A DNA stretch of 64,000 nucleotides, taken from positions 20,090,132 through 20,154,131 of the forward strand of contig CAMZMU010000080.1 of NCBI GenBank assembly GCA_947311845.1, read 5' to 3'. Origin of the DNA: Poa pratensis. Lineage: Eukaryota > Streptophyta > Magnoliopsida > Poales > Poaceae. The position numbers and the translations under genes are program-made. Every line of letters begins with the position of its first letter. The stretch's first letter is position 1. The notes under the pieces were generated by a model. That model had not been told where the DNA came from, did no database searches, and saw only the letters and a program-made list of their open reading frames with translations. Of the stretch, positions 48,781 to 61,317 are shown in pieces.

Positions 48781-48830
48781 AAAAAGCCGTCGGCGTATCC
48801 TCTCTACGCCGACGGCCACCCTCGGCATAG
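48726..48830. repeat. Palindromic transposon subterminal repeat (GCCGTCGGCGTA)
   Basis: GCCGAGGGTGGCCGTCGGCG(TA) at 48726-48747 and its exact complement at 48755-48776 form a 22-bp hairpin with a 7-base loop. Two more arms follow at 48786-48797 and 48805-48826. Such arrays mark ends of grass CACTA elements, but no CACTA terminus is seen at this edge. Confidence 0.7.
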
Positions 48831-49458
48831 CCTCTGTACTGTTTTGATCTAGCTCACCATTTTTCGCATAACTTTTGCATTTGAAATCGGATTTTGATGT
48901 TCTTTAGCTCGTTTCGAAGAGGAGAATGAGATCTTCATCATCATACACATTGTTCAAACTATATTATTTAAAAAAAAGTGATGAGTAAGGATGGAACCAA
49001 CAAGAAAGGGTGAAGACCGGCGATGAAAGGTATAAACATTCCGCGTCTTCTCCCCACTTACATTGCTTTGTGAGCCACACTATATTTACGACCTAAAACA
49101 CCTATTGAGACTAGTTCATCCTATGATTGATTTGGAGTTGCATATTTGATATCTCGTAGAATTCCGAACAAAAGTCTAGGGTTTCGCCGGAAGAAGACCA
49201 CTGGAGCACCGGAATGACTAAAAAAATTACATGTGGCCATTTATTATGTGTATAAGTGTGTTGGATGTTGTACATGTCCAATATCCTACTCCGCTGTGTG
49301 ACCGGATTCACCGACTTCACTTTCTCTCTAGTAAGTTGGTGGACTTATAGCTGAAAACTCCCACTCCGGACGAAACGGATGGAATCTTTGCAAGAGTTGG
49401 GTGGATATTGGTTTTGGATGTTCCTATGTCCTAACCTAACACAACCAAGCTAGGATGA
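48831..49458. other. Transposon-like non-coding DNA
   Basis: AT-rich with no gene; continues from the palindromic repeat and leads into the 660-bp tandem repeat. Probably the interior of a degenerate DNA transposon. Confidence 0.4.
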
Positions 49459-49508
49459 ATAGGCACGGCGGCCATTTTAACCGTTTTTGCAAGAGTTGGG
49501 TGGATATT

Positions 49509-50370
49509 TCGATGAATAGGCATGGCGGCCATTTTAACCGTTTTTTCAACAAAATAAAATAAAGTGACAAAATAGTCAAAAAAATAAATCCTTTGGCATG
49601 GAGTCATTTTATGTGTACTAGTTGCTAGGATAAATGATAAACTTAAGTTTTGACAAAGTACACAAAAAACTTCTTCACAAAAAGGTCAATCATCTATAAA
49701 CATGTATAAGTTTCGAGTCAAATGACTAAGTTATGGTCGTCCCCGTGCCATAGTTTGTGATAATGTGCCCATATTTGACATATAGGTGTATCTTGGTATT
49801 ACAAACAATGTTGCAAAACTGAGGTTTTTCAAATTAGTTTTATAAATATTATTTTTCATTTTTTAATTGTCAAAAAAGACATTTTTCGTGAAGCAATTAC
49901 AAAAAATATGGTGGAAAATGGCACCCATACAATTATCATACATAGTAGACCATCTTTTATGGATAATCCAGCAATATTACGAATTTTCTCAGTTTCTACC
50001 TAATTTCGCCTATTTAAATGACTTTATGCCTATTTTCCGAAAGTAATTGAATTTTGAACTACAAGTGTGTGATAGTTTGCTCTGAAATTTTTACAAAATT
50101 CATTTTAAGATACACCATTAGTGGTTATATAACAGAACCATCGATAGTTTTTAAAAATGCGTCCCCTTTCGATGAATAGGCACGGCGGCCATTTTAACCG
50201 TTTTTTCAACAAAATAAAAGAAAGTGACAAAATAGTCAAAAAATTAAATCCTTTGGCATGGAGTCATTTTATGTGTACTAGTTGCTAGGATAAATGATAA
50301 CCTTAAGTTTTGACAAAGTTTACAAAAAATTCTTCACAAAAAGGTCAATCATCTATAAACATGTATAAGT
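49509..50370 (+). repeat. Tandem repeat of about 660 bp (unit 1 and start of unit 2)
   Basis: Unit 1 begins CGATGAATAGGCATGGCGGC at about 49509. Unit 2 begins with the same words at 50169 and runs to 50370, where the large CACTA is inserted; unit 2 continues at 61979-62347. A short extra start copy lies at 49458. No gene. Confidence 0.85.
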
Positions 50371-51396
50371 CACTAGTAGAAAAAAGCTTATAGGTGAGAT
50401 GCTATCAGTGGCGCACCAGATTTGGCAAAAAATACCAGTGGCGCACAAGATATTGGTGCGCCACTGGTATATATTTACCAGTGGCGCACCGTAAGCCTGG
50501 TGTGCCACTGGTAAGTTCCATCTAAACTTGGAAAATTTCGGGGTGGAGGAGAGAGACTACTAGTGGCGCACGAGGCTGTGGTGCGCCACAGGTAAAAATA
50601 GAGGAGAGAGACTACCAGTGGCGCACAGGGTTGTGGTGCGCCACTGGTAAGTTCTGGACGATATTTCGAACTGTGGAGAGATGCTACCTGTGGCGCACCA
50701 TGCTCGGTGCGCCACAGATAGAAAAAGTACCAGTGGCGCACGAGTGATCTGGTGCGCCACTGGTAACCTGGGCACACAACTTAAAGTCGCCCCACCTACC
50801 TCCCCCTCTATTATTGCAACCTCACTTCCCCCTTTGTTCTTTGCTCGAAATCTCTTGCTTCCTACCTCATTTTCTCCCCATTTTGCACCAAATTTGGTCA
50901 ATCTAACCACTTTTAGTTGCTAAATCTCCCTCACACACACATCTCCTACATCCATGGCATAGATCTAACTTCTAAAATATCACCCACACCAAGATCTATA
51001 GATCTACTTTTTCTCTCCCTTCTCCAACAAGCTCGAGCTCGTCGACGTGTCGTCTCGCGTCATCTCTTCTCGTGTGTAAGGTGACTATATGGATTGGATG
51101 ATGTAAATAAATGAAGTTGTGAGATTTGGGCGAGAATGTGATCACTAAATAAATGAAAATGTGAGATTTGGGTGGATGTGATGCGTTCTCTCCGTCCGAA
51201 AATGATGTGACATGAAAATGAGTTGCCAAATGTTGTCGAAACGTTGATTCGTTTCCGTTTCGGCAAAACTTTGGTAAACTTCTCGGTCCCATTAGTAGGG
51301 AGGTCATGCCGAAATTTTGCGTGACAACAACTATTGAGATGGTAATTCTACCTAATTATTTTGCTTATATGTGTACCGTCGGACGTGCAGGTGATA

Positions 51397-54300
51397 ATGG
51401 TCGTCATGAGCGAAAGGAAAGTGGACAGATATCTGAGACACGCGATAGAGGACATGTACAAAAATGAGGAGGAGGAGATAAGATGTCCGTGTCGAAAATG
51501 CAAGCTAATGACCTTGCACCACCCCTATTCCGGTGTAGTGCGGGATCACCTGCTCATGCGTGGTTTCATGGATGGCGCCCCTTGGATGAATGATGAAGAT
51601 GATGTGGAGGTCCATGCGGCGCCGATGGCAGTACATGACGACGAAGGGCATCATGACATGATGATTGTTGAGAATAACAACGAGGGGGAAGAAGACGAAG
51701 AGCCTACCGCACATGACGATGGAGAACTGGACGTTGTTGATGCGGAGACACAGTCGCCGCCGCTAACTACGTTCTTGCAGGACCCTCATTTGCAAGAACT
51801 GCTTGTAAGGCCGACGAGTAACAATAGAGCTGCTGCTAGAGAGAAATCTAAGTTGGGGCAACTTGAGATAGATTCGAATACTCCGTTGTATCCAGGTTGC
51901 AGGCCTGAGGACTCCCGCTTGAAAGTAGCTCTCGATGTTCTGCAGATGAAGGTAAAACACCATTGGACCGACGCTAGCGTCGACGCTAATCTGCTATACT
52001 GGAAGAATGTCCTTCCGGAGAAGAACACGTGTCCTAAGAGTCTAGACGAGGCCAAGAAAGTCGTGTGCCCTCTTGATTTACCGCACGAAAGATACCATGT
52101 ATGTATCAATGATTGCTACATTTTTCGGAAAGAGGACGCGGACAAGACCACATGTCCAGTGTGCAATGCTGCTCGATACAAGAAAGGGAGGAAAGCTCCT
52201 CGAAAAGTTGTGTGGTACTTTCCGCTCATTCCCCGTCTGCAGAGGTATTTTCAGGACCCCAAGGAAGCAAAGCTCATTCGCTGGCACGCGGATAGAAAGA
52301 AGTCAGTGCTACAAGATCCGGAGCGGATTGATAAGGGAAAGCATTAGACGGTTACTATAAAAATTTCGGGGCAGAGTCAAGGAACATCAGGTTGGGTGCG
52401 AGCACCGACGGACTCAACCCATTTGGCAAACAGAGCAGCACACATAGCACCTGGCCAGTGTTTGTGTGGATATACAACCTCCCCCCTTGGCTTTGCATGA
52501 AGAGGAAGTACATTCACATGAGCATGCTCATTCAAGGGCCGAAACAACCAGGCAGCGACATCAATCTGTATCTGAAGCTACTGAAAGATGAGTTGACCAC
52601 GTTATGGGCGCCGGAAGGGGTCATCACATGGGAGGCCGTCGCTCAAGAGTATTTCCCATTGAGAGCCGCGTTGCTCTGTACGGTGCACGATTTGCCCGGC
52701 TGCGGATATGTCTCGGGCCAGGTGGTTCAGGACACCATGCGTGCGTCAGGTGCATGGACGGTACCTGTTACCTACAGCTACCGAAAGAGGGGTCTTCGAA
52801 AACCGTCTACATGGGGCACCGAAGGTGGCTACTAATAAGAAAGACCCGTGGAGAAAGCGTGGAGACCTGTTCAACAATGAAGATGAGAATCGAGGACCTC
52901 CACGTAAGAGAAGCGGCGAAGATATCAAGACGCTTCTGGATAACTGGAAAGAGTGCCCTGCACCGGGAAAGAAGATGAAGGCACCAAAACCGCTCCTGGA
53001 TGTATGGAAGGCGAGGTCCGTGTTTTGGGACTTGCGTACTGGCCCATTCTCGGTACGCCTAATTGCCTTGATCTAATGCATATCACGAAGAATGTGTTCG
53101 AGAGTTTGTTTGGCACCGTGGTCAACATGGCGGAGAGGACCAAAGATGGGCCGAAAGCAAGGCGCGACCTGATATATTTTGGTTTAAGGGAAGAGCTTCA
53201 CGGGGGACCCAGAAAAGGCCGGGGGAAGATCAGTCGGATGAGGAAACAGACGGTCACAGGGACAAAAGGGTTAAGAGGAATAATGACTATTATTGCCCCC
53301 CCTCCAGCTTTACTCTGCACGAGAATGAGATCGATCAACTCTTCAAGTGCCTTCTAGGAGTCAAAGTGCCTATCGGTTACGCGGGGTTGATAAGCAGATA
53401 CCTAGACCCGAAGAAAAAATGCTTCAGCGGGATGAAGTCTCATGACTGTTACGTGATGATGACGCAGATCTTTCCGGTTGCAATCAGAGGGATAATGGAC
53501 AAGCACGTCCGTGAAACACTTTTTGGCCTCTGTAACTTTTTCGACGTCATCTCTCGAAAGTCGATCACCCGGAAGCAGCTCGATAGGCTGCAGGAAGAGA
53601 TCGTTGTGATACTATGCGAGCTTGAGATTTACTTCCCGCCCGCATTCTTTGACATCTGTGTGCATCTATTGGTCCATATCGTGGATGATATAATCCATCT
53701 CGGGCCGCTGTTCCTGCACAATATGATGTCGTTCGAACGGTTGAATGGGGTCATCAAAGGATTTGTTCGTAACAGGGCCCGTCCGGATGGAAGCATCGTC
53801 CAAGGCTTTCTCACCGAAGAGTGCATCTCTTTCTGCACGAATTTTCTAGAACTCGAGAACCCTGTTGGTTTGCCCGTAAACAAGCATCTCGGCAAGCTAC
53901 TTGGATCAGGTCACAGAAATGGCCGGAGGGATTTGCATGTGGACTTTGAAGGTCGACGCGCCGACTTTGACAGGGCCAACTTAGTAGCACTACAACACAT
54001 TGATATGGTTGACGATTATTTGACAGAGCACCAAAACTCAATTAGGAAGAAGTATAGTGATAAAGGCAAGACGAGAACGGAGGGAGAAATAATCAGAGAG
54101 CACAACTCCTCTTTCGCGGGTTGGTTCAAAGAACGGCTTAAGGCTAATCCACCGCCAATGATCTCGGAGGATGACATCCTCTTATTCGCATTGGCACATG
54201 GACCCGTGACCAACCTCGTGACGTTTCAAGCGTATGATATCAACGGGTTCACATTCTACACGGAGGAGAAGGACAAAAACTCTGATTATCAGAACTCAGG

Positions 54301-54772
54301 AGTAACGATGGAATCCTACACTGGTGACGTGCTGACAAGATACTACGGAAGGATCGAGGAGATATGGGAGCTAAACTACTCTGGAGAGAAGGTGCCGATG
54401 TTTCGCGTCAGATGGGCTAAGAACGTCACTCCCGAAGACCGATATTTCATCACCATGTCCATACCCTCAGCCAAATCAAGCGCCAACGTCACCGCACAAA
54501 ATGAGCCATGGGTACTGGCTAAGCACTGCACACAATGCTTCTTCATAACCGACCCGTCCAGGCCTAGCCGTGTTGTTGTGAGGAGAGGCAAAAGGAACAT
54601 CGCCGGAATGGATGGAGTCGCCAATGAAGACGACTTTGACAAGTACGGTGACCCAAATATTGAAGATGACGACAAAATCAGGAAACATACACCACAAGAA
54701 GAAGCAGGACCACGGTACCACCCAAGTCAACAGGTCCTCCGTACACAAGAAAAAGTCACAATGTCGGGCTAA
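51397..54772 (+). pseudogene. TNP2-type CACTA transposase
   Basis: Start ATG 51397 (MVVMSERKVDRYL), just after an acceptor-like GTGCAG. N-terminal Transpos_assoc domain (EEEIRCPCRKCK, then VRDHLLMRGF). The Transposase_21 region follows: CPLDLPHERYHVCINDCYIF, a CPVCNAARYKKG zinc-type pair, then, after a frameshift at about 52343, ASTDGLNPF, VFVWIYNLPPW and VHDLPGCGYVSG; the Asp residues of TDG and HDLPG are candidate catalytic acids. Another shift lies near 52780, then TPNCLDLMHITKNVFESL, another shift near 53357, and DUF4218/DUF4216-like regions to the end (MKSHDCYVMMTQIFPVAIRG; PEDRYFITM). Product would cut and join element ends. Three or more frameshifts make it inactive. Confidence 0.9.
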
Positions 54773-55150
54773 ATTTTGCAACATCGACCAAAAAAGGAAA
54801 GAAGATTGCCAAACACTGATGATTGAAGCACTTATTATTTTGTATCCCTCATTTGTATAACTACGCACTTATATATCGCGATCAACTCTTGAAGCACACT
54901 TATTGATATGAGAACAATATTGTATCCCTCATTTGTATCCCTCTTATTGTATCTTAATTGTGTGGACAATTTTCGAATTTTGTTAATTTTTTTGAATATT
55001 TGAATTTTTTGAAGTTTTTTGAATTTTTTCAACTATCTGAACAATATTGTCAAATATATGTGCAAAATTGTGCAATTTAAATAATTTCTGGTTTTGAAAA
55101 CTTTGAAAAACAGAGTCTGTTTTTGAAAACTTTGAAAAACAGGGTCCCAG

Positions 55151-55305
55151 ATACCTGTGGCGCACCGGTAGACTACCTGTGGCGCACCACTTGGTGCGCC
55201 ACAGATAACTTACCTGTGGCGCACAGGCTGGCCCACATGTAAGTGGCACAAAACTTACCTGTGGCGCACCGCGCGGTGCGCCACAGATAAGTGAAGCGCC
55301 ACTTA
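55151..55305. repeat. Internal GTGGCGCAC array between the two CACTA genes
   Basis: CCTGTGGCGCACC and GGTGCGCCACAG alternate at least seven times. The motif is otherwise confined to the element's subterminal ends. It lies directly before the CT-rich leader of gene 2. Confidence 0.85.
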
Positions 55306-56096
55306 CATGTGGGCCCGCCTCCGCGTCCGCCTCTACTCTTCCAACCCCAAAAATTTCTAAGTCCCGGCCGCGCACGCTGGATCCTGCTGCCGCCGACCGC
55401 CCCCACCCACCCTGCGCGCGCCCCCGCCTCAACTCGCCGCCGGCGACCTCTCTCCTCCCTCCTCACGCTCGTCCCCCGTGCGCCGGTGCCGCGCCCACAC
55501 GCTCGGCCGTGTCCGCCGCGCCCTCGGACCCGTCCGCCGCGCCACCTCGACACCGGCGCGCCCGTCTGCCGCCCACCTCCAGGACACGCTGCCCCGAGCC
55601 GCCGTCGACGACCTCCCCTCCCTCCCGTCCCCGAGGTGGTGCTCCTCTCACATGCCCTCTCCCTCCCCTCCCGACCTGCACATAAGGTGTTTGTTCAAAT
55701 GCCAAAGTGAAATTTGCATGATTTCTGCTGCTGCTTGCTTGCTGCAGAAAGCTTCTAGTTGCTAGGTGCATACTAGCTAGGAAAAAATTTAGAGATGAAT
55801 AATTTTGGAGATGTAAATTTTCAGAATTTGTATGCTAAGTAAAATGTGGTCACTGCTTAAACATGCCTTAGAAAACAACTCGAATCAAGGTGCTAGATGT
55901 ATTCAAAAACTTATTTCTGTTGTTTATCAAGAAGTACTATCTTAGTACAAGAGATCCATGAAAGTAAATATTAAATAGGATCAACATTTGATACTTTAAA
56001 AATGATCCAAAGTTGCTACTTTATAACAGAAATGAAGATATATATATATATGATTGTGAATTTTTTAATTTACAAGATTATATACTTTCTAGTTGT

Positions 56097-56170
56097 GGAT
56101 GGATGTGAATGGATGGAATGTGAATGTATATGTTGTGAATGGATGGATGGATGGATGGATGGATGGATGT
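56097..56170. repeat. GGAT microsatellite
   Basis: A run of GGAT units, purest at 56138-56168, in the leader region of the second CACTA gene. Confidence 0.85.
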
Positions 56171-56360
56171 GCAACTTTCTGGTTGCACGTCGATGTGGAT
56201 GATTTTTTTTCTTATTATTTCTGTTCTAGTGAGTTGCTGAAATTTGCCGAAATGTTGATTCACTTCCGTTTCGGCAAATCTATCGCACTCCATAGCTAGA
56301 CTTTTTAGCAAAGGTCATGACGAATTTTTTCGTTTTGTTTTGTTACTAATTTGTGCAGAC

Positions 56361-59300
56361 ATGGCGGACAACGACGAAGCCGGTGGTTCTAGGGCTCATG
56401 CTGGTTCCGAAGAAGAAGACTTGGAGAACCTCTACCTGCAATATTTCTCGCAAAATCCCAATGGCACCGGCGAGGATGATGGATATGAGGGTACGGACAA
56501 CACCACCACTGACACCGGCGGCGCCGGCACAGATGGTAGCGCCGCCAAGCGTCAGCGGAAGGAAAGGCGCCCCAACGTGGTGGGTACCAGCCGACTAGTA
56601 ATCACGGAGGTGGACGAGACCAGTGGTTTACCAGTGGCGCCTGACATAAATGCAAGGGGCTTCGGCAACATCTGTGCCGCCATTGCTCGAGAACTGTGCT
56701 CGATCAATGATGGGCATCTAAGGTACAAAGCCAAACAGCCTCTGGAAAGGCTCCTCGTTCAGAGGGTCCACCAGCGGTACATGTTCCCGGACCCGTACAA
56801 TAACCTAGATATCAAGAACAACATAGTTAACACAGCTGCCCTCGGCAAGATCAGCAAAGGCTTAGGCTCTTGGAAATATAGGCTGAGGAAGATGCTTGAT
56901 AAAGATTGCAGTTTTGAGGAGGTTCACCGCCTCTATCCCCAAATTTCGGCGGACGAATGGACTACTTTCAAGGACGCCGAGAACACCCCAGAAGCGATTG
57001 CCAAACACGGGTGGGGGAAGACAATGCGGGAAAAGAACGTAGGTGACCACACTCTTGGAACCCGTGGTTATGCCGGAAAGCAGCCCAAATGGGACGAAGA
57101 GGACGCCAAGCGTAATCCTGATGAGGAGAGCCCCTGGGATAAGTTCACGGACCCGTTGGCACGCAGAACGATCAGGGCCCGATACAAGCCTGATAAGGAA
57201 ACCGGGGAGCTCAAGACGGGAAAGAAGGTCTTGAACCTTCAGGAGAAGATTCTGGGAAGACATTTACCAGTTTAAAATGCTTCTAATCAAGTCCATTAAA
57301 TTATATAGCACTCACGTCGTTTCTAAACGGTTCACGTTACTTCTCTAGGAGGAACAAAATGCGCAATCTACTCAAACCTCCTCCGAGGGTTCGTCGAAGG
57401 CCTATTGGGACACTCCTTTTGTCAGGGCGTACAACCAGGTGAAGGACAGGCCGGCGACAGAACGACCACACAAGGGCCGTGTGGTAGGCACCGGTAATCA
57501 TCACAAACACCCTTACTATTATCCTGTTGAGGCCAAGGAGGTGCGAAAGGAGAGGAAGAGGTTCGAGCAGATGGATATAAAGGCGGCTGTAGATAAGGAG
57601 GTGCAAGCAACCGTGCCCGGATTAGTCCAAGAACAAGTGGTGCAGTCGCTCAGTGCCATCATGCCTAGCCTGGTGCAGTCGGTTAAGATTTGGATGCAAG
57701 AAGGGCAACAAGGGCCGTTTAACATGCCCAACTTTGTCGCAAGCAACTCCAACAATCAGGCGCCTACGATGGATGTTCCAGCCGCCAACCCTACTTGTGG
57801 TAGGGAGGATGCGACGCCGGCCGCCATCAATGAAGTTGCTAAAGGGGTTTCGCCAGCCAGTGTGCATCTTAGCAGCCCCCCCCCCCCCCCCACTAGTAGG
57901 GAAACCCTATATAGATAGGTTGGCACTCTGTGGCGCACCCTTAATTGGTGCACCACAGAATTATTTTTTGTGGCGCACCAAGCCCGGTGCGCCACAGAAA
58001 GTCACATTTCTGTGGCGCACTAAACCACATGCGCCACAGAAATTAGACATTCTGTGGCGCACCAGGCTTGGTGCGCCACAGAAAGACACATTTCTGTGGC
58101 GCACATGGCCAGGTGCGCCACAGAAAGTTATCTGGGGGGCGGGTTAAAATTTGAAGAAAAAAAAATTGTGGCGCACCTGTTCAAATCCCACCCCCCCCCC
58201 CCCCACCCCGTGGATCGTCTTTTTAGTCTTGCAGGAAGTAAAAGAAAATAATAAAAATTTCAATAAATAGAATCCTTTGACATGTAGTTAGGTTTGAGTG
58301 TCTAGTAGGTATAGAAATTTTGAAATATGAATTTTGACCTTTTCTGCAACAAACAGGAAAAAAACTTGTAACGGCCATAACTTTTGCATACGACGTCGAA
58401 ATAATGCAAAAAATATGTCAAACAAAACTAGAGAAAAATCCGAGTTCGAATCCACCCGGGTTTACCCGGTCCGCAATTCACAGATTCCTCTAATTCTAAA
58501 AAAAAATGTTATTTCAAACAGACGATTTTTCGCAGCAAAATCAAAAAAAAGGAAAAATTTTAAAAATTTAAAAAAAATAAAAAATTCAAAAAGTCCAAAA
58601 AAAAGATACAGAAATGTATAACAAAGAAGATTGTTGAATTTTTTGAAGTGTTTTGACTTTTTTGAATTTTTTGGATTTTTTGGATTTTTTGAATTTTTTA
58701 CATGTTTTTTGAATTTATTTGGATCTTTTGAAACTTTTGAATCTCCTTTTGAAACTTTAGAAGTTTTTGAAAAATCTGAAATTTAAAAACACACATTTAT
58801 AACACATACCACACATATACAAATACAAGACTTAAGAGGGTTCATATGATATATATATCAATAAGAAATTGAGTAGCACAAGGGTAGGTGAACTGGGTGG
58901 AACTTAGAAGTTAAGTGTGCTAGGGTTGCAGCAATTTTAGGATGGGTGACCTAGCGGGAAGGTATCAGTTCAAAAAATTCAAAAAATCTGAAAAAATTTC
59001 CAATAATTAGGATTTTTCATATTATTTCATATTTTGATCTTTCTGATTTTTTTTGAAACTTTTTATTTTTTTTTTCATTTTTTGAATTTTTTCAATTTTT
59101 TGAGAATTCTGTGGCGCACCACGCCTGGTGCGCCACAGAAATGTGAGAATTCTGTGGCGCACCAAGCCAGGTGCGCCACAGAAAAAAATTTAGTGGCGAG
59201 AATTCTGTGGCGCACCCAGCAAATCTGGGGGTGCGCCACAGAATCAAAAAAGGGTGCGCCACTGATAGCCTTTTCTGTACTAGTGCCCCCCCCCCCCCCC

Positions 59301-61317
59301 CCCATCATCTGTTCCACGCCCGCCTGTGGTCCAACGCCATTAGCCGAGCTCGAAGGTCTCACGGTAATTAAGCGTTGCAAGTCTCAACAAATTTATGTAT
59401 ATACCTCATCCTGTTGGCGCCCTCTCTTACGTCTTAACATGCATGTTTTCGCAGGCCGACGAGGTGGGATGCACGTTGCTATTACGTGTGGAGAATGAGC
59501 TTCGAGATGTGGCAACGGCAAGCATCATTGCACCACTTCAACGCGTGATGCACAACCTGCCTATGTCCCCTGACGTGTTTCGGGTACATATTCATCGGGT
59601 GCTCTCGGGTTATGATGACCTTTATCCTCCGAGTCAACCCGCAGGTGCCGATTCCGAGTTAACCCTCCGTGGATGCTTGGGTTATCCCATGACATGGCCA
59701 AAGGCACTGATCCGCTTGGAACAACCATGCTTCTGGGACATCCTATCACCAGTCAACAAGACTCCATTTTCAGGGCTAGTCGGTGTTCCATCCCTCCTGG
59801 TGGTTGATCCTGTCGAGCCAAGGCAAAGCGAGGATGATGACCACAACGACTTGATGGATAATGATTTTGATGACGGAGGACTACACGATGATCACGATCT
59901 TCAGGCTCCTCCTCAATGCTCTAAGCGTCGTCTGTTCTGTTCTCAAGGAACGCCTGAAACTCCCCCCTTCACCGAGGATCAACAAGGCAACAAGCCTTTC
60001 AGCCAGGAGACACTCCTCAGGGCGGTCATGCCGGAGATTCTGAAAGGGACTATCCCAGCGGCAGAGAAGAGGCGTAATAAAGGATGTAAAAGAAAAGTGA
60101 AGAGTAACTTTGCCTCCAACAGCCAACCAGCGCCGGCGATCAAGGAGCCGTTGCGGGCTAAGGATAACGTAGGCGTCTCCAAATGGCATTCGGTTCATGA
60201 GTTGGCTAAACCGATCCTGCCGCCGAGACTATCCAAACTCCTAATTGGGGATATGAGGAGTCTCCATGAAGGTATTCATCGTGTGGAGAAACTTCTTCTC
60301 AACGCCTCAGATCCATTGTACCCGCTTTACCGGTAAAGGTACCAAAAAACCTTGGCTATGTCGATGAATACCCCGCGGATGTGTTCTTCCTGAGATTTGA
60401 AGAGATCTTTGACATGTACCATATGAAACGGCTCCCCATATGCTTCGTCCGCCTGCTTGCTCTCAGTATGCAGTACCAGGTTATGAAAGAGGAAACCCCG
60501 GTCATAGCGATAATGGACCCCTACCACCTGCAAGAGGGTCGCCTGAACCACAAGGATGGTGCGCGAGAAGCGGTGCGGTACATACAGAAATTCTTCATGG
60601 ACAATACGGACAAGAAATCCATTCTAATTCCATACTTTCCTGAGTAAGTCATTCGCTAGCCGCCATTATATGCTTTTCGTTGATTTAGGTCCATACAAAG
60701 GTTAATTTGAGTATGATGGTCTCCTTTTGTGCAGGAACAAATACTGTGTCCTCATTATTGCGTTCCTGGAGTGGTCGGATGCCATTTATTTGGACTCGGG
60801 GAGGCATCATAAGAAGAAAAACTATGGACCCATCAAGAGTGTTTTGGATGAGGCTCTCACCGGCTACGCCTTCCATGGGTGCCCCATGAAGAGTCAAAAC
60901 CCAAAAAACGGCAAGCTGGTATTCAACCATAAAACGGATTTCATGTCCGTCACGCAGCCGGAAACCAGTAAGCTGGACGCCTACTACGTCTTAATGCTCA
61001 TCCGGGAGTATCAACGGGATATGAAACAACTACAGTTGCCAGGGCAACTCAAAACATGGTGTCTGAAGAACATGAGCACAGCCACTGATTCTGAACACAG
61101 ACTAGAATTCATTCGCATCCAGCATACGATTGCGACAACAATCACCCAGGATGTCCTCCGTAAGGAGGGGCTGTTCTACTACGGTTCGCCGCCACTAAAC
61201 GCCGACGTTGAAAAACGCTCAGAAGATCAGGGTGACTACAGGCCATTCAACACTCTAAATGGCTTCGAGCCTTTCCCGCCGAAGCCGAAACCGAAAGCGA
61301 GCAAGAAGAAGCAGTGA
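56361..61317 (+). pseudogene. Second CACTA protein, Transposase_24 and ULP1-like regions, interrupted by a nested element
   Basis: ATG 56361 (MADNDEAGGSRAHAG). First part acidic with LENLYLQYFSQ, then a region with FGNICAAIARELCSINDGH, LGSWKYRLRKMLDKDCSFEE and AKHGWGKTMREKN (Plant_transposase, PF03004-like), and a second exon from 57349 (VRAYNQVKDRPATERPH) ending in a poly-C/Pro run. The nested CACTA sits at 57891-59285. Exons resume after introns 59364-59454 and 60644-60734 (both GT-AG), reading a DUF8039-like block (GCLGYPMTWPKALI) and a ULP1-like end (VDEYPADVFFLRFEEIFDMY; AIYLDSGRHH). A frameshift lies near 60330. Role: partner of the transposase, DNA-binding in characterised elements. 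Where a ULP1 catalytic His is expected the text reads ENKYCVL. Confidence 0.85.
57891..59285. mobile_element. Non-autonomous CACTA nested in the second CACTA gene
   Basis: Ends CACTAGTAGGGAAACC and CTTTTCTGTACTAGTG. 1395 bp. Flanked by C runs on both sides (57876-57890 and 59286-59303), so a CCC target duplication fits but its length cannot be fixed. Same GTGGCGCAC subterminal arrays, same A/T-rich middle and even the same filler words (TACGACGTCGAAATAA) as the copy at 5168-6512. Confidence 0.92.
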
